Assembly (NCBI RefSeq): GCF_009741375.1 | Contig: NZ_WOWP01000013.1 | Coordinates: 124,001-188,000, forward strand | Length of the DNA: 64,000 nucleotides | Origin: Flavobacterium rakeshii | Lineage (GTDB): Bacteria > Bacteroidota > Bacteroidia > Flavobacteriales > Flavobacteriaceae | Reading direction: 5' to 3' | Shown here: positions 36,380 to 43,342 of the stretch, one piece after another | How the letters are laid out: each line of letters begins with the position of its first letter | Position numbering within the stretch: position 1 is the stretch's first letter | Program-made: the position numbers and the translations under genes | Notes under the pieces: generated by a model | Databases searched by the model: none | Told to the model about the DNA's origin: nothing | Seen by the model: the letters and a program-made list of their open reading frames with translations, nothing else

Positions 36380-38530
36380 ATGGAACAGTTTTTTACATAT
36401 ATGATTAAAGCTTCGGGATTAATCGCCCTGTTTTATGCTGCGTATCATATTTTTTTACGAAAAGAAACTTTCTTTGTTTCCAACCGTTGGTTTTTACTCT
36501 CGGGCTTAGGTACGGCATTGGCGCTGCCACTGGTATTCTTTAAAAAAATTGTTTGGATAGACCCCGCGCCGCAACAAGAAATGCAGGTAATAGATGTTAG
36601 TCAGCTACTACAATTACAGGATAACACACAACAGGTAACACCTTCTCCTGTAAGCTTTAGCTGGCCCAATGTTGTTTTAGGCATATATATAGCGGCTGTA
36701 TTATTTTTAATGATAAAACTATTATTCAATTTTATATCGCTAAGGCAGATAATAAAAAACCAAACCGTTACTAAAGAAGGGCAATACAAACTTATTGATA
36801 CACCACGGGTAAATGCTCCGTTTTCCTTCTTTAATTATATAGTATACAATTCGGCACTATTGCAGTCTAACGAACTGGAAAGCATTATTTGCCATGAAAA
36901 AGTACACAGCAGGCAATACCACTCGGCAGATATGCTTATTGGTCAGTTAATCGCCATATTCTTTTGGTTTAACCCTTTTGCCTGGCTGTATAAAAGTTCG
37001 ATCTCTCAAAATCTTGAGTTTATTGCCGATGCTGTTGCTACAAAACAAATAAGCGACAGCACGGCTTATCAAAAAACAATGCTGAAAATTACGCTTCAGC
37101 CGGAATACATATCAATCACCAATCATTTTTATCAATCACTAATCAAAAAACGAATCGTTATGTTAAACAAAAAAAAATCAGGAAAAGTAAACAGCTGGAA
37201 ATATGCTATAGTACTCCCGGTACTAATAGCTTTTATGGTGCTGTTTCAGATAAGGGTTATTGCTCAGGAAAAAAGCACCGACAAGGCGATAGAGGAAGTA
37301 AGCTATGAAAAGTTTAAAATGGCTCTTGAAATTACAAAAGATGCTACAGATGCAGAACTTGAAAAGATAAAAGAACTGTTTAAAAAAGAGTTTGGTGCCA
37401 ATGTTACGTTTAGCAACTTAACCCGTAACAGCAATAATGAAATTACAGCGATAAAGGTTACTGTTAACGATGGCAATCAGTCAAAAGTATACCAAACAAA
37501 TAGTACACAGCCTATAAATCGTTTTGAAATTGCTATAGAGAGTAATGAAGATACTGGTAATAAAATCGCGTTTAACGCACTTCCGGTAAACGACCAATAC
37601 CAAAACTACGCAAACAGCTACTATCAGGATGAACCCGATATGATGGCTCCGCCCACGCCACCGGCTCCTATGACTCCAAATTCAATGATTGCTCCGCCGG
37701 CACCACCTGCTCCACCTGCTGCTCCGGGAATGAGTTACATTTCACCATCTCCCCAAAACGGACTACAAATTATAAACAGTGATAATAAAGATGTATTGGT
37801 AATTGTAAACGGTGTAAAACAGCAAAAAGGCAGTACAGTAACCATACCACAGGGACAAATTGTTAGCAATATAAATGTTATTACAGGTAAAGAAGCCAAA
37901 AAGAAATACGATAAAGAAGCTAAAGACGGCGTACTGGTAGTAACCACACAATCAGGCGGAGGCTATTCTATAAAAATGCCTAAAGGAATGGTACTGGACA
38001 TGGACATGATTCAGGATTTCAGTATTGATCCTATAAGTATGATGGATATGGAAGCACTTGCCCAGCTTGACGGCGAAATGGCTAAACGTGTTGAAGAACA
38101 AATGAAGCGTGTTGAGGAAATGAGTCAGGCAGACAAAATAAGGATGAAAGAGCAAATTGAAAGAGGTCTTGTCCAGCTAAAAAGAAGCGAAGCCCAAATA
38201 GCACGCGATATGGAAAGGGCCGAGCAAAGAAGGCTCCAAATGGAAGAACGAAGGACTGAAATTTTAGCACGAAAAGAAGAACTAAAAGAAAATGCCGAAG
38301 AAAAAAGAGAAGAATTAAAAAAGAGACTTGAAGAACGCAAAAAGCACTTTGAAGAAAGAGGTGGCGCCATTGACAAAATGAAAGCCGAACAGCAAAAAGA
38401 AATAGCGGAGCAAAGAAAGGAAATGGAAGAAATGAAAAAGGAAATGGAAATAGCCCGCAAAGAAATAGAAGAATCAAGAAAGCTACTTAAGGAAGAGCTT
38501 GAGAAAATAAATACTGAAAAAGAAGAATAA
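36380..38530 (+). CDS. M56 metallopeptidase, copy 2, with Pro-rich and coiled-coil C-terminus
   Basis: The 716-residue protein repeats the membrane/peptidase part of copy 1 (CHEKVH near 173, NPFAWLYK, EFIADA) and the last helix near 275-295. The exported part differs. It has a ~60-residue module (ALEITKDATDAELEKIKELF ... LTRNSNNEITAIKVTV) at ~313-365 and an Ala/Pro-rich linker at ~419-450. A plug-like module (VLVIVNGVKQQKGSTV ... GVLVVTTQ) follows at ~470-525, then a long, highly charged coiled coil at ~562-716 rich in Glu, Lys and Arg. The coiled coil could reach or bind other envelope parts. It starts 35 bases after copy 1. Confidence 0.88.
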   Translation: MEQFFTYMIKASGLIALFYAAYHIFLRKETFFVSNRWFLLSGLGTALALPLVFFKKIVWIDPAPQQEMQVIDVSQLLQLQDNTQQVTPSPVSFSWPNVVLGIYIAAVLFLMIKLLFNFISLRQIIKNQTVTKEGQYKLIDTPRVNAPFSFFNYIVYNSALLQSNELESIICHEKVHSRQYHSADMLIGQLIAIFFWFNPFAWLYKSSISQNLEFIADAVATKQISDSTAYQKTMLKITLQPEYISITNHFYQSLIKKRIVMLNKKKSGKVNSWKYAIVLPVLIAFMVLFQIRVIAQEKSTDKAIEEVSYEKFKMALEITKDATDAELEKIKELFKKEFGANVTFSNLTRNSNNEITAIKVTVNDGNQSKVYQTNSTQPINRFEIAIESNEDTGNKIAFNALPVNDQYQNYANSYYQDEPDMMAPPTPPAPMTPNSMIAPPAPPAPPAAPGMSYISPSPQNGLQIINSDNKDVLVIVNGVKQQKGSTVTIPQGQIVSNINVITGKEAKKKYDKEAKDGVLVVTTQSGGGYSIKMPKGMVLDMDMIQDFSIDPISMMDMEALAQLDGEMAKRVEEQMKRVEEMSQADKIRMKEQIERGLVQLKRSEAQIARDMERAEQRRLQMEERRTEILARKEELKENAEEKREELKKRLEERKKHFEERGGAIDKMKAEQQKEIAEQRKEMEEMKKEMEIARKEIEESRKLLKEELEKINTEKEE

Positions 38531-38616
38531 ATCTTTATTGTTAAAGTTAGTTAAGCAACAGTAATGAAGGGGAATACAGCTCTCAACTGTATTCCATAAA
38601 AATAAAAAATACTACC

Positions 38617-40608
38617 ATGGAGAACCTTACCATCTATATGTTAAAAGCATCGGGGATAATTGCCTTATTCTATTTTGCTTACATCCTGTTTTTAAAAAAA
38701 GAAACCTTTTTTACTGCTAACAGGTGGTTTTTACTCTCCGGGTTATTTACTGCTGCTTTTTTACCCCTGCTAACTATTACAAAAACAGTAATTGTAGAGC
38801 CTAATAACACTACTCCTTTTCAAATACTTATGCCTGAAGCAGAAAATTATACTGAAGCAGTAGTTGAGGAAGCCTTTACCATTAATTGGTTTTATGTACT
38901 TATAGGGATATACGTACTTATATCAGCCATACTGTTAGTTAGGTTAATTATAGATTTATTCAGAATAAAAGCAATAATTAAAGGTAGTAACGGTAAAAAG
39001 GAAAAGCAGTATACCATTATAGACACCACAGGTATTACACTACCCTTCTCTTTTTTCAGTTACATTGTTTATAACTCGAAATCAGTTGAACCAGAGGAGC
39101 TAAACGATATTCTAAAACATGAAAAAGTACACAGTAGCCAGAAACATTCGGCAGATATCATAATAGGTCAGCTTTTTACCATATTGTTTTGGTTTAATCC
39201 GTTTATGTGGTTGTACAAAAAAACAATATCACAAAACCTTGAGTTTATTGCCGATGCCGAAGCCTGTAAACAGGTAAACGACAGAAAAAATTACCAGAAA
39301 ACACTACTTAAGTTTACGCTTAATGAAGAGTATATGGGGGTAACCAATCATTTTTATCAACCATTAATCAAAAAACGTATCATGATGTTAAACACGCCTT
39401 CATCAAAAAAAATAAATACATTTAAATATGCCTTTATACTACCATTTATGTTTGCCTTTGTTTTTCTTTTTCAGATAAAAACAGAAGCCCAAATCAAAGA
39501 AACAGAAAATCAAACTGTTCAACCCGAATCGCAAAACAATATTCATGCACTAGAAATAACTAAAAATACTAGTGATGTAACCCTAAAGGAAGGAATCAAA
39601 AAACTGGAAAAAGCAACAGGTTGTACTTTTACATTGAATGCACTTGACAGAAATGATAATGGCGAAATTTCCAATATAGCTTTAACGATTACCGGAGCGG
39701 CTAACGTTAAGTCATGGAGTACTTCAAAAAATACGGGGCTAGATCCATTTTTACTTATTGTTGAGAAAAATGACAAAGGGGAATATTTTGTTGAAATGGA
39801 AAAAATACAGTATGGTGCTGACGGTGGCACTGAAATAGACGCCCCTGAACAACACAACAACCCTAAAACCGGTAAAAATGCCGTTATTATAAATACAGCA
39901 ACCGATACCATAACCCTAAACGGAGTAAGAAAATTTACTTACCTCTCTACTACTGTAGATACTGTTTTTTACGACAGGAGTTCCTCACAAGATATAAACA
40001 CATCAATATCCCAAAGGGTAAGTGACAACCAAACAGGGAGAATACGTAAATATACTGTTGTAAAACAAACCGGAACTAACCATAATATGGTTAATGCAGA
40101 TGATGCCTTAATATTTATTGACGGTAAAGAAGCTACCCCAGCAATGGTCAAAAGTCTTGATCATAACAACATTGTAGCAATAGATGTAAACAAAAAAACC
40201 GAAGAAAATGTAGCTAAATATGGTGAAAAAGCCCGAAATGGTGTTATTATGGTCACTACTACTAAAAACAGCCCTAAAACAGTTACTATTACGACATCTG
40301 GCATGGAGGAAGAGCCTAACATTATTACAGTTTCGAAAAAACAGCAAAACAATGCATTAGTGGTAATCAATAAAAATACCAGTGATGAAACTCTTGAAGA
40401 TTACAAAGATGTACTGCAAAGAATGGAAGTAACCGTAAAGTATAAAACAATAAGAAGAAATAAAGCCGGAGAAATTGTTAAACTAAAAATAAGCATAACC
40501 GACGATAAGAAAGGTACTGAAAAGTCGCTAACATGTCAGGATTCAAATGGTATATCAAACATTGCTATAAGCAAGCAAAACGGTGAAATAAAAACATTTA
40601 TACAATAA
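38617..40608 (+). CDS. M56 metallopeptidase, copy 3, with two sensor modules
   Basis: The 663-residue protein is the most diverged copy. The peptidase has HEKVHSSQKHSAD near 168 and EFIADAEACK near 210, and the last helix ends in FQIKTEAQ near 290. Its exported part has two copies of the ~60-residue module: ALEITKNTSDVTLKEGIKKL at ~308 and ALVVINKNTSDETLEDYKDV at ~580. Between them is a plug-like module (ALIFIDGKEATPAMV ... KARNGVIMVTTTK) at ~498-548. The repeated module suggests ligand or partner binding. It lies 86 bases after copy 2 and ends the operon. Confidence 0.86.
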   Translation: MENLTIYMLKASGIIALFYFAYILFLKKETFFTANRWFLLSGLFTAAFLPLLTITKTVIVEPNNTTPFQILMPEAENYTEAVVEEAFTINWFYVLIGIYVLISAILLVRLIIDLFRIKAIIKGSNGKKEKQYTIIDTTGITLPFSFFSYIVYNSKSVEPEELNDILKHEKVHSSQKHSADIIIGQLFTILFWFNPFMWLYKKTISQNLEFIADAEACKQVNDRKNYQKTLLKFTLNEEYMGVTNHFYQPLIKKRIMMLNTPSSKKINTFKYAFILPFMFAFVFLFQIKTEAQIKETENQTVQPESQNNIHALEITKNTSDVTLKEGIKKLEKATGCTFTLNALDRNDNGEISNIALTITGAANVKSWSTSKNTGLDPFLLIVEKNDKGEYFVEMEKIQYGADGGTEIDAPEQHNNPKTGKNAVIINTATDTITLNGVRKFTYLSTTVDTVFYDRSSSQDINTSISQRVSDNQTGRIRKYTVVKQTGTNHNMVNADDALIFIDGKEATPAMVKSLDHNNIVAIDVNKKTEENVAKYGEKARNGVIMVTTTKNSPKTVTITTSGMEEEPNIITVSKKQQNNALVVINKNTSDETLEDYKDVLQRMEVTVKYKTIRRNKAGEIVKLKISITDDKKGTEKSLTCQDSNGISNIAISKQNGEIKTFIQ

Positions 40609-40643
40609 GAAACCTTACCTAACACAAATCATATATTTTACTT

Positions 40644-40675
40644 AAAAGACTGTCAATCAAGACAGTCTTTTTTTA
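40644..40675 (+). terminator. Terminator of the blaI-M56 operon
   Basis: AAAAGACTGTC (40644-40654) pairs with GACAGTCTTTT (40661-40671) around a six-base loop, followed by T residues. Confidence 0.88.
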
Positions 40676-40703
40676 TATTTGATACAACAAAAACCCGCTC
40701 ACC

Positions 40704-40844
40704 ATGTTTAAACTACTGGCAAAACTCAACAAATGGCTATTACCTAATTACAGTAAACAACAGCTTGACCTCAGCAAAGCTACCAAACTTCAAAAAGCAA
40801 TAATTGCCTGGAAATACTACGTTACCATACATGCACTGGATTAA
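40704..40844 (+). CDS. Small conserved-looking protein of 46 residues
   Basis: ATG 40704 opens a 46-codon frame (MFKLLAKLNKWLLPNYSKQQ, ending in AWKYYVTIHALD). It is basic and helical, with an LNKWLLPxYSKQxLDLSKATKxQ pattern that I recall from short flavobacterial proteins, some mislabelled as SsrA-binding proteins; that memory is unverified. TATATTTG at 40674-40681 is a -7 box inside the tail of the preceding terminator, 22 bases before the ATG. The stop TAA shares TTAA with the stop of apt on the other strand. The function is unknown. Confidence 0.6.
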   Translation: MFKLLAKLNKWLLPNYSKQQLDLSKATKLQKAIIAWKYYVTIHALD

Positions 40845-41353
40845 TATACCAATGGCGAGTAAATATCGCATTGGCTTATTTTATTCCTTCCGTTAAGAAA
40901 CGACAGTTCCATTAAAAAATTACACTGTACAATTTCGCCTCCCAGTTTTTCTACCAGTTCGCAAACTGCTGCGGCAGTACCACCTGTAGCCAGTACGTCA
41001 TCATGTATAAGTACCCTGTCCCCTTTCTTAATTCCGTCAATATGTACCTCCAGGGTATCCATACCATATTCCAGTTCATATGATGACGAAATGGTTTCAT
41101 ACGGCAGCTTGTTAGGCTTCCTTACAGGTACAAAACCTGCATTAAGCTCATAAGCAAGTAAAGTGGCAAAAAAGAAACCTCGGCTCTCCACCCCTACTAC
41201 CTTATCAATATTTTTATCCTTAAGGTTTTTTAGTAATAATTCCATGCATTCCTTAACTGCATCGGGGTTTCCTAAAAGCGGGGTTATATCTTTAAAACCT
41301 ATTCCCGGTTTCGGAAAATCCTGAATGTCACGTATATAGTTTTCTAATGCCAT
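40841..41353 (-). CDS. apt: Adenine phosphoribosyltransferase
   Basis: The enzyme salvages adenine to AMP with PRPP in the cytoplasm. The 170 residues have the family's usual length. Conserved segments are DFPKPGIGFKDITPLL at ~12-27, GVESRGFFFATLLAYEL at ~54-70, RKPNKLPYE at ~78-86, and the PRPP loop LIHDDVLATGGTA at ~115-127. It is convergent with the 46-codon gene, with overlapping stop codons, and divergent from the tRNA-Arg gene. Confidence 0.96.
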   Translation of the reverse strand: MALENYIRDIQDFPKPGIGFKDITPLLGNPDAVKECMELLLKNLKDKNIDKVVGVESRGFFFATLLAYELNAGFVPVRKPNKLPYETISSSYELEYGMDTLEVHIDGIKKGDRVLIHDDVLATGGTAAAVCELVEKLGGEIVQCNFLMELSFLNGRNKISQCDIYSPLVY

Positions 41354-41381
41354 TTTTTTTCAATTTTATATTCATTTAGGT

Positions 41382-41411
41382 TTGCAAGTTAATCAATAAT
41401 CCCTATATTTG
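41382..41411 (+). promoter_or_regulatory. Predicted promoter of the tRNA-Arg gene
   Basis: TTTG ending at 41384 and TATATTTG at 41404-41411 are 19 bases apart. The tRNA begins 57 bases downstream of the -7 box. Confidence 0.65.
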
Positions 41412-41467
41412 CACCCGCAAAGAACGATAAGCCAATAGCTTTATTTTGGCACATCGGGAAGCAAAAA

Positions 41468-41541
41468 GGCCTCGTGGCGCAACTGAATAGCGCATCTGAT
41501 TACGGCTCAGAAGGTTACAGGTTTGAATCCTGTCGAGGTCA
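41468..41541 (+). tRNA. tRNA-Arg (anticodon ACG)
   Basis: A complete cloverleaf can be drawn. The acceptor arms are GGCCTCG (41468-41474) and CGAGGTC (41534-41540) with one G-U pair. The D arm is GCGC/GCGC, the anticodon stem TCTGA/TCAGA has loop TTACGGC, and the T arm is ACAGG/CCTGT with loop TTTGAAT. The anticodon is ACG, which reads CGN arginine codons, probably after A-to-I editing. CCA is not encoded. The 3' end of this tRNA recurs at 57.9 and 60.2 kb. Confidence 0.95.
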
Positions 41542-41546
41542 CAAAT

Positions 41547-41583
41547 AAAAAAACCGAAATCATATTGATTTCGGTTTTTTTTG
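41547..41583 (+). terminator. Terminator after tRNA-Arg
   Basis: AAACCGAAATCA (41551-41562) pairs with TGATTTCGGTTT (41566-41577), with extra A/T pairs and a T run. Confidence 0.88.
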
Positions 41584-41756
41584 TTTTAATAATCTTACAA
41601 TTTCTTTATAGATTCCATAAATCCTGTAAGTATATACTGCTGGTTTGGATATCCTGAGTAATTACCCCGACAGGATTAAACCGTTCAATTATATTCTCAA
41701 TATTATTCTTTAAATAAAGTAAATGCGTTATAATCACCTGTGGTATTTTCACCCCA
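41584..41756. other. Intergenic scar behind tRNA-Arg
   Basis: No complete gene is visible. On the minus strand a frame stays open from about 41770 to a TAA near 41612. It would encode a plausible peptide ending in DIQTSSIYLQDLWNL, but it has no start codon and no partner. It may be the end of a decayed gene. The stretch also has short matches (AATTTCTTT, AAATCCTG, TGGTTTGGA) to the direct repeats at 57.9 and 60.2 kb. Confidence 0.35.
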
Positions 41757-41906
41757 ACGCCTATAACCTCTTTACAGTATTTACCGGAGTTGCAACGTGA
41801 CTGGGCGCATCAGGAAACTTACAAAGCCGTAACCGATTTGGTTAAAAAATACGGTGGTGCTTATGGTGTAGGTGTACAATATGCTCACGAAATGCTTAAA
41901 CATTAA
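41757..41906 (+). pseudogene. 3' remnant of an isochorismatase-family gene
   Basis: From about 41763 the frame reads ITSLQYLPELQRDWAHQE, then TYKAVTDLVKKYGGAYGVGV and QYAHEMLKH to TAA at 41904-41906. Apart from a few residues this equals the last ~45 residues of the intact gene at 52221-52910. Many synonymous differences show that it is an older paralogue, not a recent copy. Everything upstream of this segment is missing, so the gene is truncated. Confidence 0.88.
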
Positions 41907-41977
41907 CTTATATTCTGCAAAAAAACTGTGCACAAAATCAATATATACTTCACCACTGCACATGGCACAGCCTTTTG
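41907..41977 (+). repeat. Copy of the isochorismatase downstream hairpin
   Basis: The CTGTGC...AAAATCAATATA...CTTCACCACTGCACATGG sequence and GGCACAGCCTTTT match the terminator region at 52931-52985. The left arm here is partly degraded (AAAACTGTGC instead of AAGGCTGTGC), so the hairpin is weaker. Confidence 0.8.
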
Positions 41978-42036
41978 TTTCACCTAATATACATTAGTAG
42001 CTGATTACTCAAACGTATTATACTATACATAATTTT

Positions 42037-42122
42037 ACGATATATCGTTAAACAAAACAACATCATTAAAAACTAATAAACTAAATAACAATAACTTAAA
42101 ATAAATGGCAATAAAATAGCTT
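42037..42122 (+). promoter_or_regulatory. Candidate sigma-54 promoter with upstream palindrome, for the dps unit
   Basis: The palindrome ACGATATATCGT is at 42037-42048. Its centre is 64.5 bases before the GG of TGGCAATAAAATAGCTT (42106-42122), which has the sigma-54 spacing GG-N10-GC. Similar pairs precede the genes at 49044 and 52221. An AACTAAA-GATA-TTTAGTT dyad (42133-42150) lies between this promoter and the ATG and may bind a further regulator. Confidence 0.6.
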
Positions 42123-42187
42123 ACATAACAACAACTAAAGATATTTAGTTCAATTATATCGAAATAGTAACGTTAATGTAAAAACTT

Positions 42188-42661
42188 ATGGAAGCATTTA
42201 TTGGTATTAAAAAAGAAAACATTATACAGATAACCGACTCTCTCAGTAAACTACTTGCAGACGAATTCATACTGTATACAAAAACCAGAAACGCTCACTG
42301 GAATATAGAAGGGAACGACTTTTATAACAAGCATCTTTTTTTTGAAGCCCAGTACAACCAATTGGATGAAATTATGGACAGTGTAGCCGAAAGAATAAGA
42401 ACTTTAGGACATTATGCTCCGGCTACATTAAAAAGCTTTTTGGAACTAACACATTTAACCGAAGCATCAAGGTCTCATAACGATAGTTTGGGGTTTATTA
42501 AAGAGCTATTAGAGGACCATGAGAGTATTATTATTTTCCTGCGTGAAAATATTGACCATTTTGCCTCAGAGCTAAAAGACTATGGCACCAGTGACTTTAT
42601 TACCGGGTTAATGGAAACCCACGAAAAAATGGCCTGGATGCTGCGATCTCATTTAAAATAA
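42188..42661 (+). CDS. dps: Dps/ferritin-like DNA-protection protein
   Basis: Dps-like proteins form 12-subunit shells that oxidise and store iron and shield DNA during oxidative or starvation stress. The 157 residues form a four-helix ferritin-like bundle. The ferroxidase ligands expected between subunits are visible in KTRNAHWNIEG near 38-48 (H, W) and in the EAQYNQLDEIMDSVAERI helix near 56-73. The length and the C-terminal THEKMAWMLRSHLK fit the family. It heads a six-gene unit in which two sigma-54 activators follow, and a sigma-54-like promoter lies 81 bases upstream. Confidence 0.9.
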   Translation: MEAFIGIKKENIIQITDSLSKLLADEFILYTKTRNAHWNIEGNDFYNKHLFFEAQYNQLDEIMDSVAERIRTLGHYAPATLKSFLELTHLTEASRSHNDSLGFIKELLEDHESIIIFLRENIDHFASELKDYGTSDFITGLMETHEKMAWMLRSHLK

Positions 42662-42666
42662 AAGCC

Positions 42667-43329
42667 ATGAGACTCCATAATATACACTATGCTACACTGG
42701 TACTATCGGCAGTTGCAGGCTATTGCGACACAGTTACCTTTGTAGCCGGTGATACTATTTTTTCGGCACACGTTACAGGTAACTTTATAGTTTTTGCCTA
42801 TCAGGTTATTAAAGGAGGCGATGTACAGGCATGGATAAAATTAATTACCTTTCCTGTTTTTATTATTGCCGTAATGTGTGGCGGATGGTTGTCTAAAAAA
42901 TCGGCAGAAAAAGAACGGCTACTTTTAACCGAGGCGCTACTTTTACTTACAGTTGGTATATTGGCTTATTTTCATCCTGAAAGTAACAATAAGGGAATAA
43001 TGTACCTTTATGTAATGATTGTTGTTTTTGCTCTTGGGTTACAAAACGCATTTGGTAAACTGTTTAGTAAAGCTACTTATGGTCCTACAACGGTTATGAC
43101 AGGTAATGTTACTCAGGCATCATTGGATATACGTAATTTGCTAATACATAAAACTATTGATCAGGTTAGCCTTATCAGTCTTAAAAAGCAGGCTATAGCA
43201 ATAACAGGATTTCTTACAGGCTGTGTATTAGGCGCTTTATGCGGAAAGGAATTTGGTCTTAAAGCTGTACTTGCAGCAGCAGGGGCTCTGCTATTATGTT
43301 ACTTTACCGAAAGTAGGAGCAATAAATAA
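42667..43329 (+). CDS. DUF1275 (YoaK-like) membrane protein
   Basis: The 220-residue inner-membrane protein has about six hydrophobic helices. The DUF1275 signatures are AVAGYCDTVTFV..TIFSAHVTGNFIVF near the N-terminus and LGLQNAF..ATYGPTTVMTGNVTQA near 120-150, which are internally repeated. The family is widespread but its transported compound is unknown. It starts five bases after dps and 13 bases before the histidine-kinase start, so it belongs to the same transcript. Confidence 0.85.
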   Translation: MRLHNIHYATLVLSAVAGYCDTVTFVAGDTIFSAHVTGNFIVFAYQVIKGGDVQAWIKLITFPVFIIAVMCGGWLSKKSAEKERLLLTEALLLLTVGILAYFHPESNNKGIMYLYVMIVVFALGLQNAFGKLFSKATYGPTTVMTGNVTQASLDIRNLLIHKTIDQVSLISLKKQAIAITGFLTGCVLGALCGKEFGLKAVLAAAGALLLCYFTESRSNK

Positions 43330-43342
43330 TTTAAACTTGAAA

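Noticed and set aside
38082..38477. Long minus-strand frame opposite the M56 copy 2 coiled coil
   Set aside because: Glu/Lys-rich coding DNA gives open Phe/Leu-rich frames on the other strand. There is no independent evidence for a gene.
34709..40608. Beta-lactam resistance locus
   Set aside because: BlaI and BlaR1-like proteins are present, but no beta-lactamase or penicillin-binding protein gene is nearby and the sensors lack a recognisable penicillin-binding domain.
41781..41963. Minus-strand frame of 60 codons over the isochorismatase remnant
   Set aside because: The plus strand here matches the isochorismatase C-terminus codon by codon, so the opposite frame is a shadow.
42667..43329. 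CRISPR array or phage genes in the island
   Set aside because: I looked for regularly spaced repeats, terminase, portal, capsid and integrase genes between 41.5 and 60.3 kb and saw none.
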